A stretch of 64,000 bases of DNA from Pantoea sp. RIT-PI-b (GTDB lineage Bacteria > Pseudomonadota > Gammaproteobacteria > Enterobacterales > Enterobacteriaceae), in NCBI RefSeq assembly GCF_001187905.1, contig NZ_LGIS01000012.1, positions 310,001 through 374,000 on the forward strand, written 5' to 3'. Positions 1 through 9,816 of this stretch are shown one piece after another. The stretch's first letter is position 1; every line of letters begins with the position of its first letter. The position numbers were made by a program, and so were the translations under genes. The notes below the pieces were generated by a model, which saw nothing but the letters and a program-made list of their open reading frames with translations, was not told the origin of the DNA and ran no database searches.

Positions 1-941
1 TCGTCGCTTAACAGCGCTTTGTAATCTTTGCTGGTGATCCCGTCGACGAACAGGTTCGGGTCGTAGCTGGGAGTCGAAACCAGGGCGAGAATTTCACCGG
101 TACGCGGATCGCTGACCACGACCGCCGCGCGGCTGCCGGTCAGTAAGGTTTCGATATACTGCTGTAGTTTGAGATCAACCGTCAGGTAGATATCTCGGCC
201 GGCCTGCGGTGACTGCTCATGCAACTGACGTATCACACGGCCGCGGTTATTAACCTCAACCTCTTCATAACCGGTTTTGCCGTGCAGTACATCTTCGTAA
301 TAGTTTTCAATGCCCAACTTGCCGATATCATGCGTTGCAGCGTAGTTTGGCCATTTTCTTTCCTGATCGAGGCGCGTGACGTCGCGATCGTTAATTTTCG
401 ATACGTAGCCAACGACGTGCGTTAGCGTTTGCCCGTAAGGATAGTAGCGGCGCTGATAGCCTTTCACTTCTACGCCGGGAAAACGGTACTGATTGACCGC
501 GAAACGCGCCACCTGTACCTCATTCAAACCAATTTTTACCGGAATAGAGGTGAAGCGTCGCGAACGTTTGCGCTCTTTTTCGAAGGCATCGATATCGTCG
601 TCGGTCAGATCTAATACCGGGCGCAGGTTCTGTAACGTCTGCTTAAGATCTTCGACCTTTTCCGGCATTAGCTCAGCCTGATAGATGGTGCGGTTCAGCG
701 CCAGCGGCACGCCGTTGCGATCGAAGATAATGCCGCGGCTCGGCGCCACAGGCACCAGCTTGATACGGTTTTCATTCGATCGGGTGCTGTAATCATCAAA
801 ACGCAGGATTTGCAGGTGGTACATATTGACAACCAGCACGCTGGAGAGCAGCAGAATGCCAAAAAACGCCACCAACGCTCGGCGGACAAAGAGTTTCTGT
901 TCGGCAGTGTAATCGCGAAAGGCGTTGCTCTGTAATTTCAT
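1..941 (-). CDS. mrdA: Peptidoglycan transpeptidase PBP2, 5' part only
   Basis: This is the N-terminal half (about 313 codons) of penicillin-binding protein 2, the transpeptidase of the rod (elongasome) complex in the inner membrane; the gene runs off the left edge. The start ATG at 939-941 gives MKLQSNAFRDYTAEQK, close to E. coli PBP2, followed by one hydrophobic membrane anchor at about residues 20-45. The non-catalytic pedestal region follows. The fragment ends just before the transpeptidase serine, so activity cannot be judged. rlmH lies immediately upstream on the same strand, as in E. coli, with a 34-base gap. Identity is near certain from residue similarity and gene order. Confidence 0.95.
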   Translation of the reverse strand, partial: MKLQSNAFRDYTAEQKLFVRRALVAFFGILLLSSVLVVNMYHLQILRFDDYSTRSNENRIKLVPVAPSRGIIFDRNGVPLALNRTIYQAELMPEKVEDLKQTLQNLRPVLDLTDDDIDAFEKERKRSRRFTSIPVKIGLNEVQVARFAVNQYRFPGVEVKGYQRRYYPYGQTLTHVVGYVSKINDRDVTRLDQERKWPNYAATHDIGKLGIENYYEDVLHGKTGYEEVEVNNRGRVIRQLHEQSPQAGRDIYLTVDLKLQQYIETLLTGSRAAVVVSDPRTGEILALVSTPSYDPNLFVDGITSKDYKALLSD

Positions 942-975
942 CCGCTACATCTATTGTCTGGGGGTTGTCAGGCGT

Positions 976-1446
976 TTATTCACGATGATAAGGATGATTC
1001 GTGGTGATGCTCCAGGCACGATACAGGCTTTCCGCTACCAGCACACGCACCAGCGGATGTGGCAACGTTAATGCTGACAGTGACCAGCTTTGCTCGGCAG
1101 CCGCTTTACATGCCGGCGCCAGTCCTTCCGGACCACCGATCAACAGACTGACATCTCGGCCATCCTGCTTCCAGCGTTCCAGCTGCTGCGCCAGCTGTGG
1201 GGTTTCCCACGGCTGTCCTGGAATATCCAGCGTAACAATGCGATTGCCTTTGCCCACCGCGGCCAGCATCGCTTCACCTTCTTTTTCCAGAATGCGTTTG
1301 ATGTCAGCGTTCTTACCGCGTTTACCGGCAGTCACTTCGGTCAGTTCAAACGGCATATCCTTTGGGAAGCGGCGCAGATATTCCATGAAACCGGTCTGAA
1401 CCCAGTCGGGCATTTTGGTGCCGACGGCCACAAGCTGCAGTTTCAA
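976..1446 (-). CDS. rlmH: 23S rRNA pseudouridine-1915 N3-methyltransferase
   Basis: RlmH is a SPOUT-family methyltransferase that uses S-adenosylmethionine to methylate pseudouridine 1915 in helix 69 of 23S rRNA on assembled 70S ribosomes. The 156 residues match the family length (155 in E. coli). The SAM-binding LLIGGPEGL motif lies near residue 102 and the conserved C-terminal [14 protein letters not shown] closes the protein. It sits between rsfS (3 bases upstream) and mrdA, which is the standard enterobacterial order, so two ribosome-associated genes are probably co-transcribed with the cell-wall gene. Nothing is unusual. Confidence 0.97.
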   Translation of the reverse strand: MKLQLVAVGTKMPDWVQTGFMEYLRRFPKDMPFELTEVTAGKRGKNADIKRILEKEGEAMLAAVGKGNRIVTLDIPGQPWETPQLAQQLERWKQDGRDVSLLIGGPEGLAPACKAAAEQSWSLSALTLPHPLVRVLVAESLYRAWSITTNHPYHRE

Positions 1447-1449
1447 GGC

Positions 1450-1767
1450 TTAGCTCCAGAGTTTTTCCAGCTCGTACAGCTGGCGGCTCTCTGCTTCCAT
1501 CACGTGTACAATCACGTCACCGAGGTCAACCACCACCCAATCAGAGGCAGTTTTACTGTCAACACCGAGCGGCTTAAGACCCGCAGCGCGTGATTCCTGC
1601 ACCACGTGATCGGCGATTGAGGCGACGTGACGCGTTGAAGTACCGGTGCAAATAATCATGCAATCGGTGATGCTGGATTTGCCCTGAACATCGATAGCAA
1701 TAATGTTCTGGCCTTTGAGATCATCAATCTTATCAATAACGAACTCTTGGAGTGCTTTACCTTGCAA
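1450..1767 (-). CDS. rsfS: Ribosomal silencing factor RsfS
   Basis: RsfS (formerly YbeB, Iojap/DUF143 family) binds ribosomal protein uL14 and blocks joining of the 30S and 50S subunits when nutrients fall. The protein has 105 residues, the same as E. coli. It carries the conserved [26 protein letters not shown] core (written here as a landmark across residues 29-54), followed by [15 protein letters not shown]. The next gene downstream, rlmH, follows after 2 bases. In E. coli cobC separates rsfS from nadD; here only about 90 bases lie between them. Confidence 0.96.
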   Translation of the reverse strand: MQGKALQEFVIDKIDDLKGQNIIAIDVQGKSSITDCMIICTGTSTRHVASIADHVVQESRAAGLKPLGVDSKTASDWVVVDLGDVIVHVMEAESRQLYELEKLWS

Positions 1768-1858
1768 AAGGTTCCCCTTAAAAACAGGTGATTACGGACG
1801 GGCTAGCGATTCGAGAAAGGTAGCCGAAAATGAAGCGGCGCAGTATAGCATGCCACCT

Positions 1859-2503
1859 TTAGCTGCGATATAAGCCAACGCTATTGATATAGCCGATGAC
1901 CGCCTCAGGCAGTAAATCCGCGCAGGAAGCGCCCGCATGGCGACGTTGACGAATCTCAGTCGCTGAGATGTTAAGGAGCGGCGTATCAGCCAGCCAAATC
2001 TTTCCTGCGGGTGAGTGATGCAGCTGCTGCGCATCATCGGCAAGATGATCATCAAGCCACTGCTGCATTTGTGGCGTGTCCATCTGCGTGGCGTAAGCCG
2101 GACGTTGGCAAACCAGTAAATGACACAGCGACAGCAACTCCTGCCAGCGATGCCATTTGCCTAACGTTAGCAGAGAATCCTGACCAATGATAAACCCCAG
2201 GGGCTGTTTTGCGCCGCGTTCGGCACGCAGTGCTTCCAGCGTGGCGACGGTCCATGAGGGCGTTTCACGCTCCAGCTCGCGTGTATCGATATCAAACAAG
2301 GGGCGGTCAGCGATAGCACAGCGCAACATCTCAACACGCTGCTGCGCACTGGCCTCAGGCTGCGGACGATGCGGCGGCACATTGTTCGGTAAAAGCGTCA
2401 CCTTCTTCAAACCGACCTGCTGTGCCAGAGCTTCTACCGGGCGCAGATGACCATAATGAATCGGATCGAAGGTGCCGCCAAACAGGGCATAGAGTTTAGA
2501 CAT
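1859..2503 (-). CDS. nadD: Nicotinate-mononucleotide adenylyltransferase
   Basis: NadD transfers AMP from ATP to nicotinate mononucleotide, giving deamido-NAD in the shared last part of NAD synthesis. The 214 residues fit the family. The nucleotidyltransferase signature [12 protein letters not shown] is at residues 9-20, and the C-terminal ISATEIRQR motif that binds ATP phosphate is near residue 178. Its start overlaps the end of holA by 8 bases, which suggests translational coupling in an lptE-holA-nadD unit. Gene order matches E. coli apart from the missing cobC after it. Confidence 0.97.
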   Translation of the reverse strand: MSKLYALFGGTFDPIHYGHLRPVEALAQQVGLKKVTLLPNNVPPHRPQPEASAQQRVEMLRCAIADRPLFDIDTRELERETPSWTVATLEALRAERGAKQPLGFIIGQDSLLTLGKWHRWQELLSLCHLLVCQRPAYATQMDTPQMQQWLDDHLADDAQQLHHSPAGKIWLADTPLLNISATEIRQRRHAGASCADLLPEAVIGYINSVGLYRS

Positions 2504-3527
2504 CGGTAAAGCTCAAGGGGAAATCGCGGTGGCACAGCAGCAGCGACAGCGTTTCCAGCTGTGGCCATAGATTTTGCCCGTAATCCTGCTTCATGCTGAG
2601 CTCCAGCTCTGCCAGCAGCTGCACCGCACGCTGCAAACGACGTGCATCAAGACGCTGTAGTGCTTCGGTAAACAGTGCGCGGCGGTTTTGCCAGATTCGT
2701 TGCTGATCCATCAACGTACGCAGTGCTTGTTTCGCCTGATTACGCTGCAGGTGCAATAAGGTCAGCAAATCGCGCTGTAGCGTACGCAGCAGAATAACGA
2801 CTTCGCTGTCCTCTTTCTCCAGCTGATGCAGAATATGCAGGGCACGTTTACTTTTCCCTGCCAGCAGCGCATCAACCCAGTGAAACGGGGTAAAGTGCGC
2901 GGCATCGTTAACGGCGGCTTCCACGCGCGGCAAGGTCAATTTGCCATCTGGCCACAGTAGCGATAAACGTTCCAGCGCTTGAGCCAATGCCAGCAGGTTG
3001 CCTTCGTAGCAGTAGCAGAGCAGTTGGATTGCGGCGTCATCGACGCTGAGCTTCATCGTTTTAGCACGGCTGGCAACCCAACGCGGCAGCTGTGCTTGCT
3101 CAGGCGTTTGGCATGGCACCAGCACGGCATGCGCACTCAGGGCTTTGAACCAGGCGCTGTTCTCCTGCGCTTTGGTTAACTTAGCCATCCGCAACACCAG
3201 CAAAATATCGCTGTGCAACAACGTCGCCAGCTTCACCAACTGCTCGGCGATGGCGGCGTTAGGGCCGTTTTCCGGCAGCTGCAGGGTTAGCGTTTGGCGT
3301 TGGGTAAACAGGCTAAGCGATTGGCAACTGACGAAGATCGCATCCCAGTCAGTTTGTGCATCAAGAGTGACGCTGAAATGCTCTTCAAATCCTTGCGCTG
3401 TTGCAGTGACACGAATTGCATCCGCGCTTTCCTGTATCAGCAGCGGTTCGTTGCCGGTAAGAAAATAACAGGCGCGCAGCCCTTCACGAAGCTGCGCGCT
3501 CAGTTGTTCAGGATAAATCCTGATCAT
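2496..3527 (-). CDS. holA: DNA polymerase III delta subunit
   Basis: HolA is the delta subunit of the clamp loader; it opens the beta sliding clamp so it can be placed on primed DNA. The 343 residues equal the E. coli length and start [17 protein letters not shown], with the clamp-contacting N-terminal domain ([14 protein letters not shown]) and the C-terminal collar helices ([10 protein letters not shown]). The start codon overlaps the last bases of lptE by 4, and the end overlaps nadD by 8. This is the usual tightly packed enterobacterial arrangement. No oddities were seen. Confidence 0.96.
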   Translation of the reverse strand: MIRIYPEQLSAQLREGLRACYFLTGNEPLLIQESADAIRVTATAQGFEEHFSVTLDAQTDWDAIFVSCQSLSLFTQRQTLTLQLPENGPNAAIAEQLVKLATLLHSDILLVLRMAKLTKAQENSAWFKALSAHAVLVPCQTPEQAQLPRWVASRAKTMKLSVDDAAIQLLCYCYEGNLLALAQALERLSLLWPDGKLTLPRVEAAVNDAAHFTPFHWVDALLAGKSKRALHILHQLEKEDSEVVILLRTLQRDLLTLLHLQRNQAKQALRTLMDQQRIWQNRRALFTEALQRLDARRLQRAVQLLAELELSMKQDYGQNLWPQLETLSLLLCHRDFPLSFTDV

Positions 3528-4123
3528 TGCAGACTGGTAGCTGACGAAGATGACACTTCCGGTGAGTTTTCTCCCGGCAAAATCACGTCAGGCTCCGGCA
3601 ACGTTTGTTTGTTATTTATCTGTGCGGCATGCACAGTCAGCAGTTTACGTACTAACTGTTCGGCGGCACGCTGACGCATCTCTTGCACAATCATATCTTG
3701 CTCGGCATCCTTCGCCAGTGCGGCGTTCGGGTTGTCGAAGAAAGAGCGATACACGGTAGTGCTGATCGGGTAGATGCCTTTACCCGGCAGCAGAACCTGC
3801 GCCGTCACCGTCATCACCAGAGAATATTCCGCGGTGGTACCGCTAATAAACACCGATGCAGTATCTCGTCCTTGCCTTGCTGAACCAAGACGTAGCGTTG
3901 GATACTTAGCACTAGCCTCATCACTGTCTTCAACAATATTCACATTGTTGATACGCAGCTGCTGGCGCACGGCGCGCGCCAGTGGACCATAGGGATCGCC
4001 GGTCTGGACGATGAGCGTTTTCATTTCACTCGGCACCGCCGTGGTGCCGCGCGGGTGAAAACCACAGCCTGCGGTAATCATTACCGCAAGCAGGACAAAC
4101 AGCCTGATAATCAGTTGTCGCAC
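3524..4123 (-). CDS. lptE: LPS-assembly lipoprotein LptE
   Basis: LptE plugs the LptD barrel in the outer membrane and helps deliver lipopolysaccharide to the cell surface. The first 20 residues are a lipoprotein signal: positive MRQLIIR, a hydrophobic stretch and the lipobox ITAGC with the lipidated cysteine at position 20. Mature LptE features follow ([19 protein letters not shown]). At 199 residues it is slightly longer than the E. coli protein (193), with the extra length in a Ser/Pro-rich tail. It starts 14 bases after leuS and overlaps holA by 4 bases. Confidence 0.96.
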   Translation of the reverse strand: MRQLIIRLFVLLAVMITAGCGFHPRGTTAVPSEMKTLIVQTGDPYGPLARAVRQQLRINNVNIVEDSDEASAKYPTLRLGSARQGRDTASVFISGTTAEYSLVMTVTAQVLLPGKGIYPISTTVYRSFFDNPNAALAKDAEQDMIVQEMRQRAAEQLVRKLLTVHAAQINNKQTLPEPDVILPGENSPEVSSSSATSLQ

Positions 4124-4137
4124 AGTTCCTCCTGAAC

Positions 4138-6720
4138 TTAACCCACAACCAGGTTAAGCAGTTTGCCAGGGACATAAATCACTTTACGAATGGTGACGCC
4201 TTCCAGATATTTTGCCACCAAATGCTCCTGTGCAGCACGCGCCTGCACCTGCTCCTGCGTTGCATCCGGCGCAACGGTAATCCTGCCGCGCACTTTGCCA
4301 TTGACCTGAACCACTACCAGCAGCGAGTCTTCCACCATAGCGGCTTCATCGGCAACCGGCCAGCTCGCTTCGTCAATGCTGCCTTCGCCGCCCAGCGCCT
4401 GCCACAGCACGTAGCTGGCGTGCGGGGTAAACGGATAAAGCAGACGAGTCACCGCCACCAGTGCTTCCTGCAGCAGTGCACGATCTTGTTCGCTTTCCTG
4501 TGGCGCACGGATCAGCTTGTTCATCAGCTCCATGATAGCCGCGATAGCGGTGTTAAACGTCTGACGACGACCCACATCATCGGCCACTTTGGCGATAGTT
4601 TTGTGCAGATCGCGACGCAGCGCTTTCTGATCGTCATTCAGGCCATTTACGTCCAGGGCAACGGTCGCGCCTTTGGCAACATGTTCGTAAGCCAGCTTCC
4701 ACACGCGCTTCAGGAAGCGGTTGGCGCCTTCAACGCCCGATTCCTGCCACTCCAGCGTCATCTCCGCCGGGGAGGCAAACATCATGAACAGGCGTACAGT
4801 ATCCGCACCGTAGCGTTCAACCATCAGCTGTGGATCGATGCCGTTATTTTTCGACTTCGACATTTTGCTCATGCCTGCGTATACCACTTCACGGCCTTCA
4901 GTATCGGTGGCTTTAACAATGCGGCCTTTTTCATCACGCTCAACGGTCACGTCTACCGGAGACACCCAGTTACGCTCGCCGTTCACGCCGATATAGTAGA
5001 ACGCATCGGCCAGAACCATGCCCTGACACAGCAGGCGTTTAGCCGGCTCATTCGAGTTCACCAGGCCCGCATCACGCAGCAGCTTGTGATAGAAGCGGAA
5101 GTACAGCAGATGCATGATGGCGTGTTCGATACCGCCAACATACTGATCGACCGGCAGCCAGTAGTTCGCTGCCGCCGGATCCAGCATGCCTTCGTTGTAA
5201 TTGGTGCAGGTGTAGCGTGCGTAATACCACGATGACTCCATGAAGGTGTCAAAAGTGTCGGTTTCACGCAGCGCTGGCTGGCCGTTTACGGTAGTTTTGG
5301 CCCACTCAGGATCGGCTTTGATTGGGCTGGTAATACCATCCATGACAACGTCTTCAGGGAGGATAACCGGCAGCTGATCTTCTGGCGTAGGCATGACGGT
5401 GCCATCTTCCAGCGTCACCATTGGAATCGGTGCGCCCCAGTAACGCTGACGGGAAACGCCCCAGTCGCGCAGACGGTAATTAACTTTACGCACACCGACG
5501 CCTTTGGCAGCCAGCGCGTCGGCGATAGCATTAAAGCCCGCCTGATGATCCAAACCGTTGTACTCGCCAGAGTTGAACAGCGAGCCTTTCTCGGTCATCG
5601 CTGCGGCACTCAGATCCGGCTCGGAACCGTCGAGGTTCAGCACGACAGGCTTAATGTTCAGGTTGTATTTGGTGGCGAACTCCCAGTCACGCTGATCGTG
5701 CCCTGGAACGGCCATTACCGCACCGGTGCCGTATTCCATCAGCACGAAGTTAGCGACCCACACCGGGATCTCTTCACCGGTCAACGGATGGATTGCAGAC
5801 AGGCCGGTGGCCACGCCTTTCTTCTCCATCGTTGCCATGTCTGCTTCGGCGACTTTGGTGGTACGGCATTCATCAATGAATTCAGCCAAAGCGGGATTCG
5901 TGGCGGCAGCTTGCTGTGCCAGCGGGTGACCTGCGGCAACAGCCAAATAAGTTGCACCCATGAAGGTGTCTGGACGCGTGGTGTAAACGGTCAGCTTCTC
6001 AGCGCTATTAACCACATCAAAGGTGATCTCCACGCCTTCTGAACGGCCAATCCAGTTACGCTGCATGGTTTTGACCTGTTCCGGCCAATCTTCAAGCGTA
6101 TCAAGATCGTTGAGCAGCTCTTCCGCATAAGCGGTGATTTTCACAAACCACTGCGGGATCTCTTTGCGCTCAACTTTGGTGTCGCAACGCCAGCAGCAGC
6201 CATCAATAACCTGCTCGTTGGCCAGCACCGTCTGATCGTTCGGGCACCAGTTCACCGCAGAGGTCTTCTTATAGACCATGCCTTTTTCATACAGCTTAGT
6301 GAAGAACCACTGCTCCCAGCGGTAGTATTCTGGCTGGCAGGTCGCCAGTTCACGGCTCCAGTCGTAGCCAAAGCCCAGCAGTTTCAGCTGATTCTTCATA
6401 TAGGCGATGTTGTCGTAAGTCCACGGTGCAGGGGCAGTGTTATTTTTCACCGCGGCGCCTTCCGCCGGCAGACCAAATGCATCCCAACCGATGGGTTGCA
6501 ACACGTTTTTGCCAAGCATGCGCTGGTAACGCGCAATCACATCGCCAATGGTGTAGTTACGCACGTGGCCCATGTGTAGGCGACCAGAAGGATAGGGCAG
6601 CATGGACAGGCAGTAATACTTCTCTTTGCCTTCCTGCTCGGTCACTTTAAAGGTTTCGTTTTCGTCCCAGTGTTGTTGGACGCGGGTTTCTATCTCTTCC
6701 GGGCGGTATTGCTCTTGCAT
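4138..6720 (-). CDS. leuS: Leucyl-tRNA synthetase
   Basis: LeuS charges tRNA-Leu with leucine; it is a class Ia synthetase with an editing domain. At 860 residues it equals the E. coli enzyme. The HIGH-type motif appears as [15 protein letters not shown] near residue 42, a zinc-type CxxC pair lies in NWCPNDQ and CCWRC, the editing domain includes [16 protein letters not shown], and the catalytic KMSKS lies in [13 protein letters not shown] near residue 618. It heads the minus-strand run leuS-lptE-holA-nadD and is divergent from ybeL across 223 bases. A tRNA-Leu(UAG) gene lies elsewhere in the window. Confidence 0.98.
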   Translation of the reverse strand: MQEQYRPEEIETRVQQHWDENETFKVTEQEGKEKYYCLSMLPYPSGRLHMGHVRNYTIGDVIARYQRMLGKNVLQPIGWDAFGLPAEGAAVKNNTAPAPWTYDNIAYMKNQLKLLGFGYDWSRELATCQPEYYRWEQWFFTKLYEKGMVYKKTSAVNWCPNDQTVLANEQVIDGCCWRCDTKVERKEIPQWFVKITAYAEELLNDLDTLEDWPEQVKTMQRNWIGRSEGVEITFDVVNSAEKLTVYTTRPDTFMGATYLAVAAGHPLAQQAAATNPALAEFIDECRTTKVAEADMATMEKKGVATGLSAIHPLTGEEIPVWVANFVLMEYGTGAVMAVPGHDQRDWEFATKYNLNIKPVVLNLDGSEPDLSAAAMTEKGSLFNSGEYNGLDHQAGFNAIADALAAKGVGVRKVNYRLRDWGVSRQRYWGAPIPMVTLEDGTVMPTPEDQLPVILPEDVVMDGITSPIKADPEWAKTTVNGQPALRETDTFDTFMESSWYYARYTCTNYNEGMLDPAAANYWLPVDQYVGGIEHAIMHLLYFRFYHKLLRDAGLVNSNEPAKRLLCQGMVLADAFYYIGVNGERNWVSPVDVTVERDEKGRIVKATDTEGREVVYAGMSKMSKSKNNGIDPQLMVERYGADTVRLFMMFASPAEMTLEWQESGVEGANRFLKRVWKLAYEHVAKGATVALDVNGLNDDQKALRRDLHKTIAKVADDVGRRQTFNTAIAAIMELMNKLIRAPQESEQDRALLQEALVAVTRLLYPFTPHASYVLWQALGGEGSIDEASWPVADEAAMVEDSLLVVVQVNGKVRGRITVAPDATQEQVQARAAQEHLVAKYLEGVTIRKVIYVPGKLLNLVVG

Positions 6721-6943
6721 GGCTGCCTGTGGTCCTTTGTGAAAATCGAAAATCGCTAAGCATAGATCCGCATAGCATACCCATAAGGCTGCGCCTCAAC
6801 AACTTTTCACGCCCCTGCAAACCGGATTTCTGCTGAATGCGCCGCCGCTTTCACCCTTTTGTGATTTCTCCCGTTGTCAGCGCTGCAAATGTGCCAAAGC
6901 AGCTAAACTTAACTGCAGCACCCGTAGCGGAAAGGAGAACAAA

Positions 6944-7426
6944 ATGAATAACGTGGCGCAGGAATACCGTGCAACGATTGAAGCATTATCCCAACGTTTG
7001 GATCATGGCGAGCGTGATGTTGATGCACTGGTCGCGGAGGCACGGCAAAGTTTGCTGGCGAAGAAGACGCTGTCGCCCGCCGAGGTAAATGAAGTGATGC
7101 GTGCCGTACGGCGCGATTTGCATGAGTTTGCGCTGAGCTATCAGGAGTCTTCTGATGTGGTCGGCGATTCGGTGTTTTTACGGGTGATTCGTGAGAGCCT
7201 GTGGAAAGAATTGGCGGATATCACTGATAAAAGCCAGTTAGAGTGGCGCGAAGTGTTTCAGGATCTCCGTCATCACGGCGTTTACCAGAGCGGTGAAGTG
7301 GTCGGCTTGGGGAATTTAGTCTGCGAGAAGTGCGGCTTCACGCGGGCGATTTATACGCCAGAGAGCTTAACGCGCTGCCCGGAGTGTGGCCACGATCAGT
7401 TCCAGCGTCAGCCATTTGAACCCTGA
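6944..7426 (+). CDS. ybeL: Zinc-ribbon protein YbeL (DUF1451)
   Basis: This is the YbeL family, a conserved cytoplasmic protein of unproven function. The 160-residue product has a charged helical N-terminal part (about residues 1-115) and a C-terminal zinc ribbon with two CxxC pairs, CEKCG and CPECG, near residues 128-152. A strong Shine-Dalgarno (AAAGGAG) precedes the ATG. In E. coli ybeL is also divergent from leuS, but there a block from ybeQ to rihA separates it from gltL; here gltL follows after 85 bases filled by palindromic repeats. Confidence 0.9.
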   Translation: MNNVAQEYRATIEALSQRLDHGERDVDALVAEARQSLLAKKTLSPAEVNEVMRAVRRDLHEFALSYQESSDVVGDSVFLRVIRESLWKELADITDKSQLEWREVFQDLRHHGVYQSGEVVGLGNLVCEKCGFTRAIYTPESLTRCPECGHDQFQRQPFEP

Positions 7427-7447
7427 TTTTATAAACGAATAACCCCC

Positions 7448-7469
7448 GCGCGATGAATCGCGCCGCTAC
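7448..7469 (-). repeat. Short palindromic repeat, family A, copy 1
   Basis: Read on the minus strand this 22-base element begins GTAGCGGCGC and ends in ATCGCGC, with an internal GCGCGAT/ATCGCGC inverted repeat. It is the mirror partner of the copy at 7487-7508. The pair sits between the convergent 3' ends of ybeL and gltL, a typical place for REP/BIME-like elements. A third copy lies after nei. Confidence 0.75.
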
Positions 7470-7486
7470 GGGTACGAGCACTTATC

Positions 7487-7508
7487 GTAGCGGCGCAATT
7501 TATTGCGC
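7487..7508 (+). repeat. Short palindromic repeat, family A, copy 2
   Basis: This copy, read on the plus strand, begins GTAGCGGCGC and ends in ATTGCGC, differing from copy 1 at a few positions that keep the internal stem paired (compensating G-to-A and C-to-T). With copy 1 it forms a larger inverted pair separated by 17 bases. It ends 3 bases before the gltL stop codon. Confidence 0.75.
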
Positions 7509-7511
7509 TAA

Positions 7512-8237
7512 TCAGTGCAGGATCTTCGCCAGGAAGTCTTTCGCACGATCGGATTGCGGATTGTTAAAGAAGTCATCCTTATTGGTGTCTTCAATAATTT
7601 TCCCTTCATCCATAAAGATCACGCGGTTAGCGACTTTACGCGCAAAGCCCATTTCATGCGTCACCACCATCATGGTCATACCTTCATTCGCTAACTCAAC
7701 CATTACGTCTAACACTTCGTTGATCATTTCTGGATCGAGCGCTGACGTCGGCTCATCAAACAGCATTGCTACCGGATCCATGCACAATGCACGGGCGATC
7801 GCTACGCGCTGCTGCTGACCACCGGAAAGCTGCCCCGGAAATTTATCGGCGTGCGCTGCCAGCCCAACGCGTTTTAGTAGGTTCTGCGCTTTCTCGCGCG
7901 ATGCTGCTTTATCCCGCTTCAGCACCTTAACCTGCGCCAGCGTCAGATTCTCAATGATGCTGAGATGTGGGAACAGTTCGAAGTGCTGAAACACCATGCC
8001 CACTTTGCTACGCAACTGGGCGAGGTTGGTTTTTTTGTTATTCACTTCGGTGCCGGTCACCTGAATGCTGCCTTTTTGAATCGGCTCCAGACCGTTGACG
8101 GTTTTAATCAGCGTTGATTTACCTGAGCCAGACGGACCGCAGACCACCACCACTTCACCTTTTTTTACTTCGGTGGAGCAGTCGGTCAGCACCTGAAAGT
8201 GCCCATACCACTTCGAAACATTTTTCAGGCTAATCAT
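7512..8237 (-). CDS. gltL: Glutamate/aspartate ABC transporter ATPase GltL
   Basis: GltL is the cytoplasmic ATPase that powers uptake of L-glutamate and L-aspartate through GltJK. The 241 residues show Walker A (GPSGSGKST, about residues 34-42), the Q-loop, the ABC signature LSGGQQQR near 137, Walker B ([12 protein letters not shown]) and the switch histidine in VVTHEM. It is the last gene of gltI-gltJ-gltK-gltL and starts right after gltK with no gap. Polar amino-acid family membership is clear; the glutamate/aspartate assignment rests on high similarity and gene order. Confidence 0.96.
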   Translation of the reverse strand: MISLKNVSKWYGHFQVLTDCSTEVKKGEVVVVCGPSGSGKSTLIKTVNGLEPIQKGSIQVTGTEVNNKKTNLAQLRSKVGMVFQHFELFPHLSIIENLTLAQVKVLKRDKAASREKAQNLLKRVGLAAHADKFPGQLSGGQQQRVAIARALCMDPVAMLFDEPTSALDPEMINEVLDVMVELANEGMTMMVVTHEMGFARKVANRVIFMDEGKIIEDTNKDDFFNNPQSDRAKDFLAKILH

Positions 8238-8915
8238 TTAAACCGTCCTTTTTCTTTTCAGATAGGTAACCAACAGCGAAGCGCTCAGGCTGATCACGAA
8301 GTAGACCAGACCGGCAAACAAAATCATCTCAACCTGGGTTCCGTCGCGCTCACCAATGGTAGAGGCGGTGCGGAAGAAGTCAGCCAGGCTCAATACATAT
8401 ACCAGCGAGGTATCCTGGAACAGGACAATACCTTGCGTCAGCAACAGCGGCACCATGGCGCGGAACGCCTGCGGCAGCACGATCAATTTCATCGATTGCC
8501 AATGCGTCATGCCCAGCGCCAGTGCGGCGTTGGATTGACCGCGCGAGATGCTCTGGATGCCCGCGCGGATAATTTCCGAATAGTACGCAGCCTCAAATAA
8601 CGCAAATGCCACCATGGCGGAGATCAGGCGGATATCCGATTTAGGCGATAAGCCCAGCACCTGCTGTAGGAACGCGGGCACGACCAAATAGAACCATAGC
8701 AGCACCATCACCAACGGAACGGAGCGGAACAGGTTGACGTAAAGCTTGGCAAACCAGCGCACCGGCGCAATCGGCGACAAGCGCATCACCGCCAAAATTG
8801 TGCCCCAGATAATGCCAAATACCACGGCAATCGCGGTGATCTTGAAGGTAATGATCAACCCATTCCATAAGTAAGGCAGGCTGGGAACAATCGAACTCCA
8901 ATCAAACTCGTACAT
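8238..8915 (-). CDS. gltK: Glutamate/aspartate ABC transporter permease GltK
   Basis: GltK is one of two membrane subunits forming the translocation channel for glutamate and aspartate. The 225-residue protein has the His/Glu/Gln-type permease fold with about five membrane segments and the EAA-like loop [22 protein letters not shown] that docks onto GltL (around residues 130-155). Its ATG overlaps the gltJ stop by one base, and gltL follows immediately. Length and order match E. coli. Confidence 0.96.
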   Translation of the reverse strand: MYEFDWSSIVPSLPYLWNGLIITFKITAIAVVFGIIWGTILAVMRLSPIAPVRWFAKLYVNLFRSVPLVMVLLWFYLVVPAFLQQVLGLSPKSDIRLISAMVAFALFEAAYYSEIIRAGIQSISRGQSNAALALGMTHWQSMKLIVLPQAFRAMVPLLLTQGIVLFQDTSLVYVLSLADFFRTASTIGERDGTQVEMILFAGLVYFVISLSASLLVTYLKRKRTV

Positions 8916-9655
8916 TATTTGCCTCCCATATTGCCAGGCAGGCGGATTTTGCGTTCTACCACACTCATAATCAGCATGATCACCAGGTTAATGCCGACGT
9001 ACGCCAGGGTGATGGCGGTAAAGGATTCATAGGCATGGGCGGAGTAATCCAACAGCTTGCCCGCCTGCGCCGCCATATCCACCAGACCGATGGTTGAGGC
9101 GATGGCCGAGTTCTTCACCAGGTTGAGCATTTCCGAAGTCATCGGCGGTACAATCACGCGATATGCATTCGGCAGCAGCACATAACGATAGGTTTGCGGC
9201 AGTGTCAGCCCCATCGCTAAGCCCGCATTTTTCTGACCGCTTGGCAGCGACTGAATCGCCGCGCGCACCTGCTCACAGACACGTGCTGCGGTGAACAAGC
9301 CAAGGCAAATCGTGGATGAAACGAAGAATTGAATATTGGGGTCTAGCTCCGCTTTAAACCACATGCCAAGGTTTTCCCCGACCAGCTCTGGCGCCACCAG
9401 ATACCAGAAGAAGAACTGCACAATCAGCGGGATGTTACGGAACAGTTCCACGTAGCAGGTGCCAATCGTCGCCAGCAGGCGGTTGGGCACGGTACGCAGA
9501 ATGCCAAAGAAGGAACCTACCAGGAAGGCGATAATCCAGGCGCAGCAGGACACCGCAATGGTGACCTGAAATCCGGACCACAGCCAGCCAAGGTAAGTCG
9601 TATTGCCGAACGGGGCCTGTTCAAGAAAAATGCCCCAGTTCCAATCGATACCCAT
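8915..9655 (-). CDS. gltJ: Glutamate/aspartate ABC transporter permease GltJ
   Basis: GltJ is the second membrane subunit of the glutamate/aspartate importer. I take the ATG at 9653-9655, which gives [17 protein letters not shown] as in E. coli and has GGAG just upstream; an in-frame upstream ATG at 9694 would run back through the SroC terminator. The 246 residues contain about five membrane segments and the ATPase-docking loop [24 protein letters not shown]. It overlaps gltK by one base. Because a Rho-independent terminator lies just upstream, expression of gltJKL depends on readthrough from gltI. Confidence 0.95.
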   Translation of the reverse strand: MGIDWNWGIFLEQAPFGNTTYLGWLWSGFQVTIAVSCCAWIIAFLVGSFFGILRTVPNRLLATIGTCYVELFRNIPLIVQFFFWYLVAPELVGENLGMWFKAELDPNIQFFVSSTICLGLFTAARVCEQVRAAIQSLPSGQKNAGLAMGLTLPQTYRYVLLPNAYRVIVPPMTSEMLNLVKNSAIASTIGLVDMAAQAGKLLDYSAHAYESFTAITLAYVGINLVIMLIMSVVERKIRLPGNMGGK

Positions 9656-9668
9656 AACGAGCTCCGGT

Positions 9669-9692
9669 AAAAAAAGGGTAGCGAGGCTACCC
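9669..9692 (-). terminator. Rho-independent terminator between gltI and gltJ
   Basis: On the minus strand GGGTAGC and GCTACCC pair around a 3-base loop and are followed by seven T residues. It lies only 13 bases before the gltJ start, so it must be leaky or it would silence gltJKL. It forms the 3' end expected for an SroC-type RNA. Confidence 0.88.
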
Positions 9693-9816
9693 ATAAGATT
9701 GTTGAGCGGTGTCTTACGTCCTGCTTCAGGGGAACGGCCTGTTACAGTCTGTCTGTCCGCACCGCATGTTCAGCAATCGAGAGGGCAGCGGGGCTGCCCT
9801 TGTTGTCGTTGTTAAT
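9669..9816 (-). ncRNA. sroC: SroC-like sponge RNA from the gltI 3' UTR
   Basis: E. coli and Salmonella SroC is a decay fragment of the gltI 3' UTR that ends at a terminator before gltJ and sequesters the sRNA GcvB. Here the gltI-gltJ spacer has the same design: a GC-rich hairpin right after the gltI stop (9782-9800, stem AGGGCAGC/GCTGCCCT) and a strong terminator at 9669-9692. The exact 5' end is set by RNase E processing and cannot be read from sequence. Assignment is by position and architecture; I did not align it to a covariance model. Confidence 0.62.

Noticed and set aside
4222..5235. A 337-codon plus-strand open frame opposite leuS
   Set aside because: leuS is unmistakable on the other strand; the frame has no ribosome site and its composition is that of an antisense shadow.
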